DNA from: Pholiota molesta
Lineage: Eukaryota > Basidiomycota > Agaricomycetes > Agaricales > Strophariaceae
NCBI GenBank assembly: GCA_014925825.1
Contig: JACGCK010000039.1
Coordinates: forward strand, 124,001 to 188,000
Length of the DNA: 64,000 nucleotides
Direction: 5' to 3'
Made by a program: the position numbers and the translations under genes. The notes beneath the pieces are model-generated. The model was given only the letters and a program-made list of their open reading frames with translations. It was not told the DNA's origin and searched no databases. Below are positions 11,343 through 22,362 of the stretch, piece by piece; within the stretch, counting starts at the first letter, position 1, and each line of letters opens with the position of its first letter.

Positions 11343-12730
11343 TCAGAAGATGGCTAAGGCACTTTTAATCACAAGAATGTCAATATTGCAGGCAAGAACG
11401 AAACGACCTTTGACCAATTGAGACTCACTTTGGAGGACTCGCAATGCCGTTCACAATATTCAATGGGCTCGAGGTCACGAAGAAGGAATAGCGGCCCAGC
11501 TCCTTGCAGATTTTGCTCAACTCTTCAAGGTCAAATAATTCACCCATTGGCGTCTTCAAATTCAGCTGAGTTGAGATTTTAGGAGCAAAGTAAGATTGGT
11601 TACTCACGCCCCATAACGCGAGAAGATAGTCATGAAGATTCCATTCGGCTAATTTATTGGGGCGCGCTTCAAAGGCTGGAGTGTCGGATGCCACTGCAGA
11701 AAAGTGGTGGTCCCTTCAAGTCCCGTCAATTATTTGGGAAATTCCGACAAGTCTGGCATTATATGCTTACCACAGCCACTCAACTTCTTCCATGCTCTGA
11801 CGAATGCCAACGGCTCTTGGTGGAGGCTTGGCCAACGCCTCTTTTTCCTCTCCAGTCGCAGCTGTCTCGTACCAGTGCACAAATCCCATTCTGACGAAGA
11901 GAATATCGCCTTGCTCGAATTTCACACCCTGAGCTTGGGCGCATTGTTTAAATCGTCAGAGGTGACGGTGTAGTATGCATTCGGTGCATAGTCAATGCCG
12001 TTTGCTTGAGCATATGAATAAAAATCGAGCAGGACGCCACGCCCTGCTATCTTGCCCTGAAATGCTACATATAGCATTCAATATATTAGCCTACAAATAA
12101 TCGTGCAAGGGAATATGCTGACCGTGAATCCCATTTCTTCCAGGCTCGTCGAAGGCGCACAGTTTCCCTTTTCCGTCACCATCGAGATCGAGTACTTCAC
12201 TGACGTGAAGGTCGTTGTAAAATTGTCCTAGAAATACAGATCATAGTGAGCTCGATACCTCATTCATTCACAATTTGAGCGCGGATTCATACCAGTTTTA
12301 TAATAACTCCAGTGCCTAAAGCCATCCCATTGCGATCCACATTGAGTGTTCATGTAGATCTCGTCGTCCACACATACGAGCCCCGTATCTCGGGCATACG
12401 AACACCTTGTGCTCCAAACCGCTCCGTTTGTATCCTGCGGGAAAGGTTTGTGCACTTCCCAGTTTAGGCTACACAGTCTCCCATGCTGGATCTCCGTTTG
12501 CGACGCCCGTAAGATACGGGAAGAAGTGAGGAGATTGAGCGATCCTAGCTCATCCTTCGAGGGCGAATCAGAAATATGTTCATAGAATCCCCATATTGCA
12601 CCTTTGAATGAGAATTATTTAGTTTCGGTAAGAGTGTCGAATGTCATCATGCCTTTTGGGTCGCCTTCACGAAAGGCAAGGAAGAAAAGGATGGAAATTC
12701 AACACTGTCGAAAGGAGATGGAGCGGCCAT
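11343..12730 (-). CDS. Cyclase-family (kynurenine-formamidase-like) hydrolase
   Basis: Cytosolic protein of the metal-dependent putative cyclase family (PF04199); substrate not predictable. Read on the minus strand: AIWGFYEH, DELGSLNLLT, GRLCSLNWEVHKP, the family block NTQCGSQWDGFRHW (in place of the GTHxDxP motif of bacterial formamidases), IAGRGVLLDFYSYAQANGIDY, GDILFVRMGFVHWYE, DHHFSAVASDTPAFEA, then TPMGELFDLEEL and a C-terminus NALAIF reached through a final intron. Start is ATG 12730, giving MAAPSPFDSVEF; a TATA element lies about 45 bp upstream. Two one-base frame jumps are seen, at 12669-12675 (before EGDPKGAIWG) and 11945-11953 (TTTAAA run). The first intron appears to use a GC-AG donor. 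Gene identity is firm. Confidence 0.85.
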
Positions 12731-12771
12731 GTAGAAAATGAATGAGTAAGCTTTGAAACAGACGGAGCAGA

Positions 12772-12779
12772 TTTATATA
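12772..12779 (-). promoter_or_regulatory. TATA element of the cyclase-family gene
   Basis: Minus-strand TATATAAA about 42-49 bp before the ATG at 12730. Confidence 0.45.
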
Positions 12780-12997
12780 GGGCTCACACACGCTTCTCTT
12801 GCTTGAGAGAGATTCATGATATTTCAGTAGATGCATGTGTCCTTTCCTAGAATATCTATTTTTATGCAGAACTTCCTTTTCCAGGGGACATAAAAACCTG
12901 CACGAGTCTCACATAGATGTTTATTATCATTACATTTAATTCATTGGTTTTGCGATATAAACACAGAAGTCCGTACTCAGCTGCACCTCAGACTTGC

Positions 12998-15900
12998 CTA
13001 CGAAGGTGGCGCCTGAATTCCGATGATGGGACTCAGCCACGACTCATAATCAGCCTCCACCGTGGGGTTACCGGTGACCTTTAACGCGCGCACAAGTACA
13101 CGATATTCTCCATTCGGGATGGTGGTGCCATTCGCAAATGTTGGAGTGTCGAGGAAAATAGAGTTGGATGCATTGTCGGTGGGATCCTAATAGTCACCAT
13201 TCATCAACAATCATTCAATTCATTGCAGAGTACACATACATCGTTATTCCGAGAGATAAGTCGAGTTCACCAAGCGAGCCAAGAATCTTGACTTGTGCAA
13301 ATGTGCCGCCTCCGTTTGGATGGGGGAAGCTAAAGAAGGGCAGCCACCGAGCCCGCGCGACTGATCGTAGGCTTGAAGTTATATTCGAATTAACGAGGTC
13401 TATGCGGAAGCAGGCGTTCCGAACGTCAATCTGAAAACCACCAAATAAATAGCAGATGAATTTGAAAGAACTTTCACAAAGAAGCAGCGTACCTCCACAA
13501 GAGGTCGGCCCATCTCCGTTTACAAACGTATAATTTGCTGGTCCAGCTTGCACATTGCCACTAGCATCCAAAAGCGTTGGCAGAGGCACACCAAAGAACA
13601 CGTCGGTATCGTCGACCACTTGTTTGTTCTTCAAACTTCCTGCAGTCCAAGGTAGCTGACGTGGAACGACTGCGATACAGTGGGACCAACGAGCTGAATG
13701 AAGCCGGAAAAGACAGGGAAAGTTGTTGGGTCGAGTGACCTGGGCAATTTGAATATGGCAACGACGATTTGGGTTTGGCCTGGATGGACGGTGAAGGATG
13801 ATGGAATGATTGTGACAGATGCAGCGGTGGCTGACAGAGGGACAGGGCCGTCAGCTGGGAAGATGGTGCCCTAATGTTGATCATTAACGAAGGTCATTAA
13901 ATGGAATAATGGGGGTGCATACGGCTTGAACAGTTAGTGCAGTGCCTGCAGGAACATGTTGCAGCTTGAAAGTTTGCGGAGTATTTCCAACGTTCTGACG
14001 GTAAATGTTTGGCTATGGTAGGATGCAACAATTAATTTAAATATGACAAGATATCTCAAATTGTACTTACACAGGCCTGAAGTTCGCCGTATCGTTCAAA
14101 ATAAGTTCCCCAGGCGAAACGATGGTCGTCGCGTGAATGGCATCAAAGACATTAATCAAACCTGCACCCTGTTGCGTCAACGTTTGCAGAGGGTCGCCAT
14201 CAGTCTTAGTAGAAGGGACGGCCTTGGCGGTCGTCTCAAACAGCGTACGCGCGCCAGAGGTCACTGCCTGTGACCTTCCTTTGACCGAAATTAGTAGTGC
14301 GGAGCTCGCGGCGACGAATGGTGTCGCCATGGATGTGCCAGAGAGAACGGCGAACGAGCCTAGAGGAACAGGGAAGGTCGAGAGGATGTTTCCTCCCGGG
14401 GCGGCCACGGCTGGTTTGAAGAAGAAATCGTTGGACGGACCATAGCTGAGTGATTACATGGGTTAGGAATATATATTAAATACAATCGCAAGCACTGTAC
14501 CTAGTGAAGGATGAGATGAGGCCTCCGTTGGGGTCAGGGAAATTGAAGGCGCCGCCAACTTGAGGGAATGAGATCGTCACAGGTGCATTAGCAGCAAATT
14601 GTTGAACCAGCTATGTAGCAGCAGCGAGATCAATAGTTGCGGTAGAAAAATATCGTAGGGTACTCACGAATTCACCATCGGCGGCTTGAATTAAAACAGC
14701 AGTGAAATTGCCAACGGAGATGCCAGCAAAACCATTTCCATTACTGACAGCATATGTCAGCTCATCCGTTCATATGGGAATTATGTAAAAACATACTCAT
14801 AAATGAACGTATTCACACCACCTTTAGCAGCAATATTAGTGAGTTTTTGAACCTGGGAAGGACAGAGGGTTAAATAAACCGAATGTCGACCGATGGAAAA
14901 AGTGACTCACAAATGTGCAAGTACCACGTCGGACAACAACCAAGAACTTTGATAAATCAGGCGTGCTATCCGGGAGAGGGTTGCACGCATCATCTACGAT
15001 AGTAGTGTCGGTCGAAGTAGCGAAGATAGGAAGAGCGCCGTCGATAGCGAGAGGGAAAGTTGCGAAGTAAGTAATTGGATCATGCTGGATGCCACCAACA
15101 GTCGCATTCTGCAGCGGAATTACCGTGCTGAATGGGTGACAGATTCCGTCAGCAGACGTTTTATAAGATTGCGAAGCGGTGATTGGATTACTCACTTATC
15201 GAGACTGGCCACTGAGATAGCATTAATGCCGTTTCCGGGGCCTGAAGTGTACCAAGAACCAGAGGAGCCCTGTGATGGTGCAATACGAAGAAAATGGGCA
15301 GCTGAACGGCAAGGGATTACTGCAAAACTTACGTCATTGCCCGCGGCGATAGTGACAATCTTTCCGTTTGCAGAGATCCTGCTAGAGAGCACGGAGGTTG
15401 TACTCTCGGTCCAGCCATCGGCGCCTCCCAAAGACATAGTAAGTATGTCTTGACCGTCACTTACACCTCGAAGGAGTGCTTCCACCAGAACTTGAGAAAG
15501 TTCAGTAAGTCCAAATATATCTGGAGGAGAAAAATATGACGCACTGTCATCAGTAACGGATCCTGTGCAACCAAAGACCCTGTAGGCTGTGATGGATGCA
15601 CCAAAGGCTACGCCACTGATGTTGAATGGGTTTCCGGGATTTGCGCCAATGATACCCTAGAAGTAAAATGATGACGACACATTATGGGTCGACGATCTTG
15701 TGCGACTCACTCCAACGTGCGTTCCATGTCCTGATAAATCAATGAGAAAACATATTAAAATTTACGATGAACCAGCTACGCACCGTTACATTGATCCAAA
15801 GGATCAGAATCCGGGATAGGTGTGTTCGTACCTAGTATTATTTAGGTTGGTCTCAGCATCTCCGAGGTTTTCGATTTACTTATACTTACCATCATATGCA

Positions 15901-16753
15901 TCGCCCACGAAGTCGAATCCTCCAATAACCTTGTGGCCAGGCCCAATGCCTCCTCCGAGGGAAGGATGTGTATAATCAATACCAGTATCAATGCTAAGCA
16001 GTGGTCAACCTCCTATAATGAATCAATGCCCGTTTCTACTTACATTCCAATCTTGATTCCTGTCCCGATGATTCCTTGAGCGTGAAGTTTATCAACTCCC
16101 TGTTTGGCGGGTCAATCGCATAGAGCTGATAATCGACGAGGAAATACTCACTGTCAAAATATGCGTCGACTCAGAATCAGGAGGGACGAGCGGATCGGTC
16201 AAGCCTGTCACGACATGCGAAAACACTGGCCTAGGATTAAAATTAAATGCGGAAGATCATTATAAGATGGCATGATTTACATACTTAGGTGCAGCAATCC
16301 GAACAACGGGACGAATGGCTTTGACACCTGGAGTGTTCGCAATTGCGGCAACATCCTGGAAGATGTTAGCTTCATGGAAGATTCCATAGAACAAATTTTT
16401 ATACCTGCGCGCTCTTCACAGTCACGGATGCGCCTACGAAGAGTCCAGATGCATCGTACTCCTTGTTTACATCGAATCCAATGGCACGCTCTTGCAGAGA
16501 GGCATAGACGGCGTCCAAAGACTGAAATTCAAGGGTCAACAGGTTTTCTCAGATTAGATATTTTAAAACGCACTCGAGCAAATGATCTCTTGGTGGGAAT
16601 ATTCGAAAGCTCGTCGACTTCAATGATGAACTGGTTCTGGACAATGGGTAAATTGTTGCCCTTCTTCGCAACTGAGAGGGGGAACTTGGCGCCCAAGACC
16701 AAGCTCGCACTGAACAACGTAGGCAACAAAGCCAAGAATGTGGCGGACTTCAT
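12998..16753 (-). CDS. Secreted subtilisin-like serine protease (S8) with PA and Fn3-like domains
   Basis: Extracellular endopeptidase. ATG at 16753 opens a signal peptide ([21 protein letters not shown]), followed by an I9-type propeptide ([10 protein letters not shown] to [10 protein letters not shown]). All catalytic blocks are present: Asp in [10 protein letters not shown], His in GHGTHVGG, oxyanion Asn in IAAGND and Ser in [15 protein letters not shown]-type insert lies between His/Asn and Ser blocks (around [15 protein letters not shown]). After the Ser block come beta-rich segments ([15 protein letters not shown] to the C-terminus GIQAPPS) resembling the Fn3-like tail of large Vpr/C5a-type subtilases. 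About 15 exons. A one-base jump at 13639-13640 (CC run on the plus strand) interrupts the tail. A TATA-like element lies about 60 bp upstream. Likely role: protein degradation for nutrition. Confidence 0.9.
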
Positions 16754-16808
16754 AGTCAAGGTCAGGGGGGCGACGCGGGCGACCGTGCATAACCTTGAGA
16801 ACGATCCA

Positions 16809-16817
16809 CCTTTTATG
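16809..16817 (-). promoter_or_regulatory. TATA-like element of the subtilase gene
   Basis: Minus-strand CATAAAAGG about 60 bp before the signal-peptide ATG at 16753. Confidence 0.4.
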
Positions 16818-18013
16818 CGCCCGATCCAAATTTTTGTATTACAGTGGGAAGTCGAAGAGGGAAATCAGGCCGTAAAGGTGCATGCGGCGCTGACATTGTG
16901 AGCACGCTGCGGTATTTCGGGTGTCAGCCTTCCCGAAAGGGAGACGACATCCTTGATAGAATGGTACCATTCAAATTGCAAGTCGTGTAGTCGGCATAAC
17001 CTATTGTTCAAACCGCTGGCAAATCTTTCTGCTGTATCTGAGGGTCCGACAAGAGAGATAAAAAACGATCGTGCGTCCATAAAGTCCGTAGGTCCTAGGA
17101 GAAAAGCGTTCGAAAGATATGAATAAGGATAAAATGTTGACGAAGTCCATGTGCAAAGTTAGCAATTTAACTTCGTCCCTATTCAAGATTGATGCGCTCA
17201 ATTAGTATGCGGCCAAAAAGGAACTTTTCTCGCAGAAGAATTCTTGGCATCGTCGCCCATAGTAAGCCCGAATTGCTTATCGCGTGAGAGGGTATTCGAT
17301 TTTCGCCAGTGCAAAACGCGGGTCATTTAAATAGCGGGCCAGCAAGCCCTAGCAAGCCCAGCTGGGAAGTCAAGGGGAGAGAACACGCCAAATGGTGACG
17401 GGGCCATGTGGGCGTCTTGCTAGTGTGAGAGCCATCGTGCTTGGGCATCGGGACCAGAGGGGTAATTGTCCAGTAGTGTTCAGTTTGGTGGTACTATGGC
17501 ACAGAAATTACTTGAGTCTGAAGATATGATACTTCAAGCTGAAGCTAAGCTCAAACTTGGAGGATCGGAGGATCACCAAGACTCACTATAACTAATCATC
17601 CAGACGTCCCCAGATGAGAAAATGTACGTGGTTAGACTCACCATTACTCATTCGATATCTGAAAAGATTGCAACGGCCATAGCTCGCCCCAATTCAATAT
17701 TGGTAGCACCCCCAAGAGCAAGTGTTTCTCAAGCTGAACAAAACGGCAACACGACACAATTCAAGTGGTTGAAAGAGAAACTGGCCGAAGCCGGGACTCT
17801 CGGCCTTCCAATTTCTGACGCACCACGTGATTTTAATCAGTGGACGCGTTCCTAAATTTCTTACCTAATAGTAATTGACATCGTTCTATGTGCCACCGCC
17901 CAAACGCTGACAAGACTTTGAACAACGTTACGAAGGGCTAATTCAAATTGACAACAACCAAGAAGACAAGTGAATAACTATATTGCTTTGCTCTATCAGC
18001 CTATCGATCTGTC
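16818..18013. other. Intergenic with a doubtful small ORF
   Basis: An open frame at 17622-17855 (77 aa, starting MYVVRLTITHSISEKIA) and a 31-codon frame from 17495 (MAQKLLESEDMILQAEAKLK) could be exons of a small gene, but no clean donor joins them and no family is recognised. The rest holds nothing recognisable. Confidence 0.3.
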
Positions 18014-21000
18014 ATGTCCGTCTCGGTAACTCGGAGTCCAACACCACCTTCCGTCATACCATTGACCTATTCCATCGCATCTTCAACGCCGCATAGTGGA
18101 AAATATGGGCCAGAAAACATCATAGCCGATAAACCTCTGGACCAATCTAGCAGATGGAGTGGTGCTCTTCAAGGAAATGCCAAGCAGTGGCTAATGTTGC
18201 GTCTAGAGTCGCTGGCGGTTCTCAGTACGTCCCTATAATCTACCTCGGAGAACGTGAAGCTGATTCGTTCCAATGCGATTTCAGAAACAATTACTTTTGG
18301 AAAGGTACGAAACAAGGTTATATCCAGAGAATTCTATTGAAGGCTCTCATTTCCAGTTCCACAAGGGCAAGTGGAGATAGCCCAACGCCGTTCAACTCAG
18401 ACTAACTTTATCTACAGCGCACCCATGTAACGTGAAAGAGCTCAAGGTCTTTGTCGGCATTTCAGAAGACCATATGACTGAAGTCCTTCATGCAAGCTTG
18501 AAGAACGATGCTTACCCCGAAACATTTACTCTGAAGCATGTCAATAATAACGGCGTCGCCTTTCCAACTCAATATGTCAAGATTGTGCCTGTTGTGTATG
18601 CCTCAAACATTATTGTAGCAATCCCCGCCGCTAACATACTCACTCAGTGCTCATGATCAAAAATTCCACATCTCAATATGGCATGTTTCTCTGACAGGAA
18701 TTACCGACCCGACATATGTCGAAAAAGTTCGCCAGAACTACGATGATGTGAGCCTTTACAACATCTGCCTAATGTTTGTGTCCTAAGCTACTTGATAGTT
18801 CCGAGAAACAGCAGTCCTTCGTTATGTCCTTAAACATCTTCGCCAACGAAGGCTCCTCACACCCTATCAAGCTATCCTAGACCGTGCCAACATCCGCTTC
18901 GAACATCCCCTTATCACCCAATTCCACGAAAGTCTTGTCCTCCAGGGCAACTGGTCGAAATCTGAGAAACTGCTCGATTCCATGGCCTCAGCCGGCCTAT
19001 TCGACGCCCATCTGAACTCATCTCAACCCCACGCCGTATGGACCCGGCTTTCTGGTACAGATCCAGATGGGGACGTCCCTCCTGCTCGCGGAGGACACGC
19101 CATGTGCATGGATCCCGTGAATGAGATGATCTACATCTTCGGTGGGTGGGATGGTGAAAAGAGCTTGGATGATTTCTGGGTCTACAGCGTCAAAGAGGAC
19201 AAATGGAGGGTCTTGAGCCATAGCACCACTAACGAGCCCAACGCCCCGGGCGCTAGGTCTTGCCACAAGATGGTATTTGACACGAAAAACGGAACGATCT
19301 ATGTGTTGGGTCGGTTGAACGATGAAGACGGACTCAGAGCGCCTGATCCTGCAGCTCGGACGGCGCAGCAGGCGACTGGAGGATATCGACAGCCATCACA
19401 ACAGCAAGAACCACCCCCTGGCGACGAAAATGAAAGCTCATCAGCCCCAACGCCAAAATCGCTCACTTCCGAGTTTTATCGTTATCATACTCGCGGGGTT
19501 CTGGAAGGAAAGTGGGATTTTCTCTCGACTGACACCGCAGTAGGCTGTTCCGTTCACTTGTTGCGTTATTTGGTTCTTAACAAAAAATGATTACAGTCGT
19601 CTGGTGGCCCTCCGTTGATTTTTGATCACCAAATGGTCGTGGATTCCGAGGCTCAGATCATATATGTTTTTGGTGGACGTGTCGTTGATGGAGATTGGGA
19701 TGTGTCGAAATTTTCGGGTTGTACAGCTATGATATTGCTTCTAGCAAATGGAAGATGCTCCAGTAAGTTGGATGTCCTTTGTTTCTTTGGAGCGATGACG
19801 CTGATGCTTAATATTAGACAGCCTCTTACAGATCCATTACATGGGTCGCAAGTGATCCCTTCGCGATTCGGTATGCCTGCCCTTTCGAGTGCTCGGAATG
19901 ACCTGACGATTAACATAATGATGCTCAGGTCATTCCATGGTTCTAGACTCTCCATCAAAGACGTTATACATCTTCGCCGGCCAGCGAGACGACAAATATC
20001 TTTCGGATATGTACACCTACAACCTCAACACAGGTGTCGCGACAGAGATATTCTCCAACTTCACCCCAGTAGGAGGACCTGAGGCGTGCTTCACGCAACG
20101 AGCCGTCATCGACCCAGCGCTGAAGGAAGTATACGTGTACGTGTAAATTATCCACTTCTGTTTCTTATATCTCGTCTCCTAATTGTCATGTCGCATATGT
20201 TAGATTCTGCGGCCTAACAAGGGGGTCCACTCCAAGCGCCCAGAGCACTCTTAGCGCCTACCTCGCGAATTGGATCTACCGCTACGACACTCGCCCTGGA
20301 AAATGGATGCGCATACTCCAAGAGCCAGGAAAAGCCATCGCGGAGATGCCTCAGCCGCGCTTCGCCCATCAGGTCGTGTACAACCCGAATACCAAGTCGG
20401 TGTTCTTGCATGGTGGGAATGCGGGGGGTGCACCAGCGAGTGACGGCGAGCGGGCTGGAAGGGCGGCGGATGGCGAGGCGATTGTTGTTGATGGCATTGA
20501 AGATGGGCCGTTGAAGGAGAAGAGACTAGATGATTTTTGGAGGATGGAGCTTAGAAGGTGATACTTTCGCTGTGTTTAGTTGTTCCAGCTAATTCCTTAC
20601 TCGTCGTAGACCTGGACCTGAACAGATTATACGACATGCTAAATTCCAGATCCGCAGACAACAGTATGTTGCATTTCCCATTTTACAGCAGCTTAACTGA
20701 CCATGGCGAACAGGTTCAGAGAGATGTGCGAAGAAGAAGCCCCCGTCAAGGCGCTCAGCTTCCTTCAAACCCAAGTTTCGAGCGTCGTCGACCACACCGA
20801 CACCAAAGAAACGGAAGTCTTCCGCTCCTTACTCACTCACCTCTTATCACCGCCGCCTCCTCGACTTTCGTCCTCAGCTTCTGTTGCTAGTTCTTCGCAA
20901 GCGAGACGCGAAGAATCCAGGGAATCAAGCGGCCGGCCGCACAAACGGTCCCGCGCCTCAAGCTCAGATGGGAGCTGGGCCCCCCACCCGTCTTCGTCCC

Positions 21001-21242
21001 CATCTCTGTCCAGGTACGCCGACGGCGGCGAGACACGGCGGCTGCGCGACATGGTCGATCCACTGGAGAGCGCTATCGGCGGAAGTGACTCCGGAGACGG
21101 GCCGCTGTTGAGCGGGGCGCGGTACAGTCAGCGTACGGAGGTGTTTGAGAGTGTGCTCAAGTTTATTGTTGATGACGAGAAGCAGCCGTCACAGAGCTTG
21201 TTGGATTTAGTGGAAAGGGATCGGTGTCGGGATGGCATGTAA
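18014..21242 (+). CDS. Muskelin-like protein (discoidin, LisH/CTLH, kelch)
   Basis: Probable subunit of a CTLH/GID-type ubiquitin ligase. The N-terminus has the muskelin discoidin-like block: PLTYSIASST, YGPENIIADKPLDQSSRWS, NVKELKVFVGISEDHMTEVL, FTLKHVNNNGVAFPTQYVKI. A LisH/CTLH region follows (TAVLRYVLKHLRQRRLLTPY, FHESLVLQGNWSKSEKLLDS). Then come kelch repeats with typical motifs: PPARGGHAMCMD, IYIFGGWDGEKSLDDFW, IIYVFGGRVVDGDWDV, LYIFAGQRDDKYLSDMY, PRFAHQVVYNP, and a helical C-terminus (FREMCEEEAPVKALSFLQTQ). A low-complexity insert (about 60 aa, Gln/Pro/Ser-rich) sits inside the second kelch region. Intron 18367-18417 is a GC-AG intron. One base seems missing at 19718-19721, where the frame shifts before LYSYDIASSKWKM. 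About ten exons. Confidence 0.88.
18367..18417 (+). other. GC-AG intron in the muskelin-like gene
   Basis: Donor AAGG|GCAAGT, branch-like ACTAAC at 18401-18406, acceptor CTACAG. Splicing here joins FHK to AHPCNVKE in frame. The donor fits the strong consensus of minor GC-AG introns. Confidence 0.65.
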
Positions 21243-21605
21243 TGATATGTGGGAGCTTGGATCTTTTGTTGGTATGTACATTACTTGTGTATGATTATGG
21301 AGATTGTCATGAATTTCTGGAAGGATGATTACACCAATTTTGAGGACCATTTGGCTACATAATACCGATCCGTAGGAGCCATACTGCCGTGGAATACGAC
21401 TTCCCGTAGTCAAATTTCTTCTGTCAAAACGGTTGTATCACATAGTAGGCGGCTAGAGTGGTGGAAGAGATATGTGCTGCAGTGGGCAATACTCCTGTGA
21501 AATGGTCAGATAGGAGTAATGACCATGGCCAAAAGACACGATACCTAACCAGAAGGATCCCTGGTGATTTTCGAAAATCGACAGCAACCCATTGGATGTT
21601 CCACT

Positions 21606-22207
21606 TTACTCGTCCAAATTGATAGCTTGCCGAACTTGGAGTACAATTGACCTTGAGCTCCTTCATTTGCATTTCGCAATCATCTGCTTGGACAGCAAGG
21701 GCAGACACCTTAGAGTCAACGATCGCTTGATCCTTTTCAAGGCGCTTGAGCGCTCGGGGCTGAGGCATGTGAACAAAAGCCTCTCCGACTTTGTATCTGA
21801 GAGAAATTAAAAATAGTCGAAACATGATGTACGGTGCAAAAGGCGCGTACAAGACAAGTTCGTCTTCATCTGCGAGCTCTAGCTCCGTTGAGAGATCATC
21901 GAGCGCCTCTTTTCTTGCTATCGGCACAGGATCAGCAGAGATCGAAAATCGCGCGCGTCGCAAGCTGACCTTGAGATCGGTTAGTTTCTCTTCGATTATC
22001 CGTATCCTGTTGTTGAGTTTGGAGAAGGTGTTAATGCGCTGCTGGTCCTCTGCTATGTATCAGTCTCGGTCCTAGGTTATCGAGGTATACCATACACACC
22101 CCAAGTAACCTCTGCAGCGTCATCGGTCTCCTCTTCCTGCTCGAGCTGACGAGGTCATATGAATGTGATTTCGACGACTGGGAAAAACCAGAGCGTACCA
22201 TGCGCAT
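21606..22207 (-). CDS. GIM3: Prefoldin subunit 4
   Basis: Beta-type subunit of the cytosolic prefoldin hexamer that hands nascent actin and tubulin to the CCT chaperonin. Minus-strand reading: MRM, an intron, LEQEEETDDAAE, the hallmark VTWEDQQRINTFSKLNNR, coiled-coil helix RIIEEKLTDLK, then EALDDLSTELELADEDELVL, YKVGEAFVHMPQPRALKRLE, second helix VDSKVSALAVQADDCEMQMK, and a C-terminus matching KFG..INLDE. Total about 130 aa, normal for the family. Three one-base frame jumps: 21904-21914 (AAAAG-AGG), 21646-21652 and 21625-21628; each restores to the conserved family sequence if one base of a G or C pair is missing. The first may instead be read through in frame with 18 extra residues. Start ATG 22207 chosen because the DPL1-like gene starts divergently at 22363. 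Confidence 0.82.
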
Positions 22208-22362
22208 GTTGGATGGTGGAAGTTGAAAAGGAAGCCGTTCCTCATCAAGAATCGCCCAATCGGTTATGTCATCGCGTGTCAGTGCCTGTCCGTGCGAACC
22301 CAGCGCTAACATGGTCACTTCACTGTTAGTTTCACGAGCCAATTGCTTGGACCACTACCGCC
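22208..22362. promoter_or_regulatory. Bidirectional promoter, prefoldin 4 / sphingosine-phosphate lyase
   Basis: Only 155 bp separate the two divergent ATGs, so both genes must share this control region. No clear TATA element. The prefoldin frame stays open upstream to about 22340, so its start could be slightly earlier. Confidence 0.6.
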
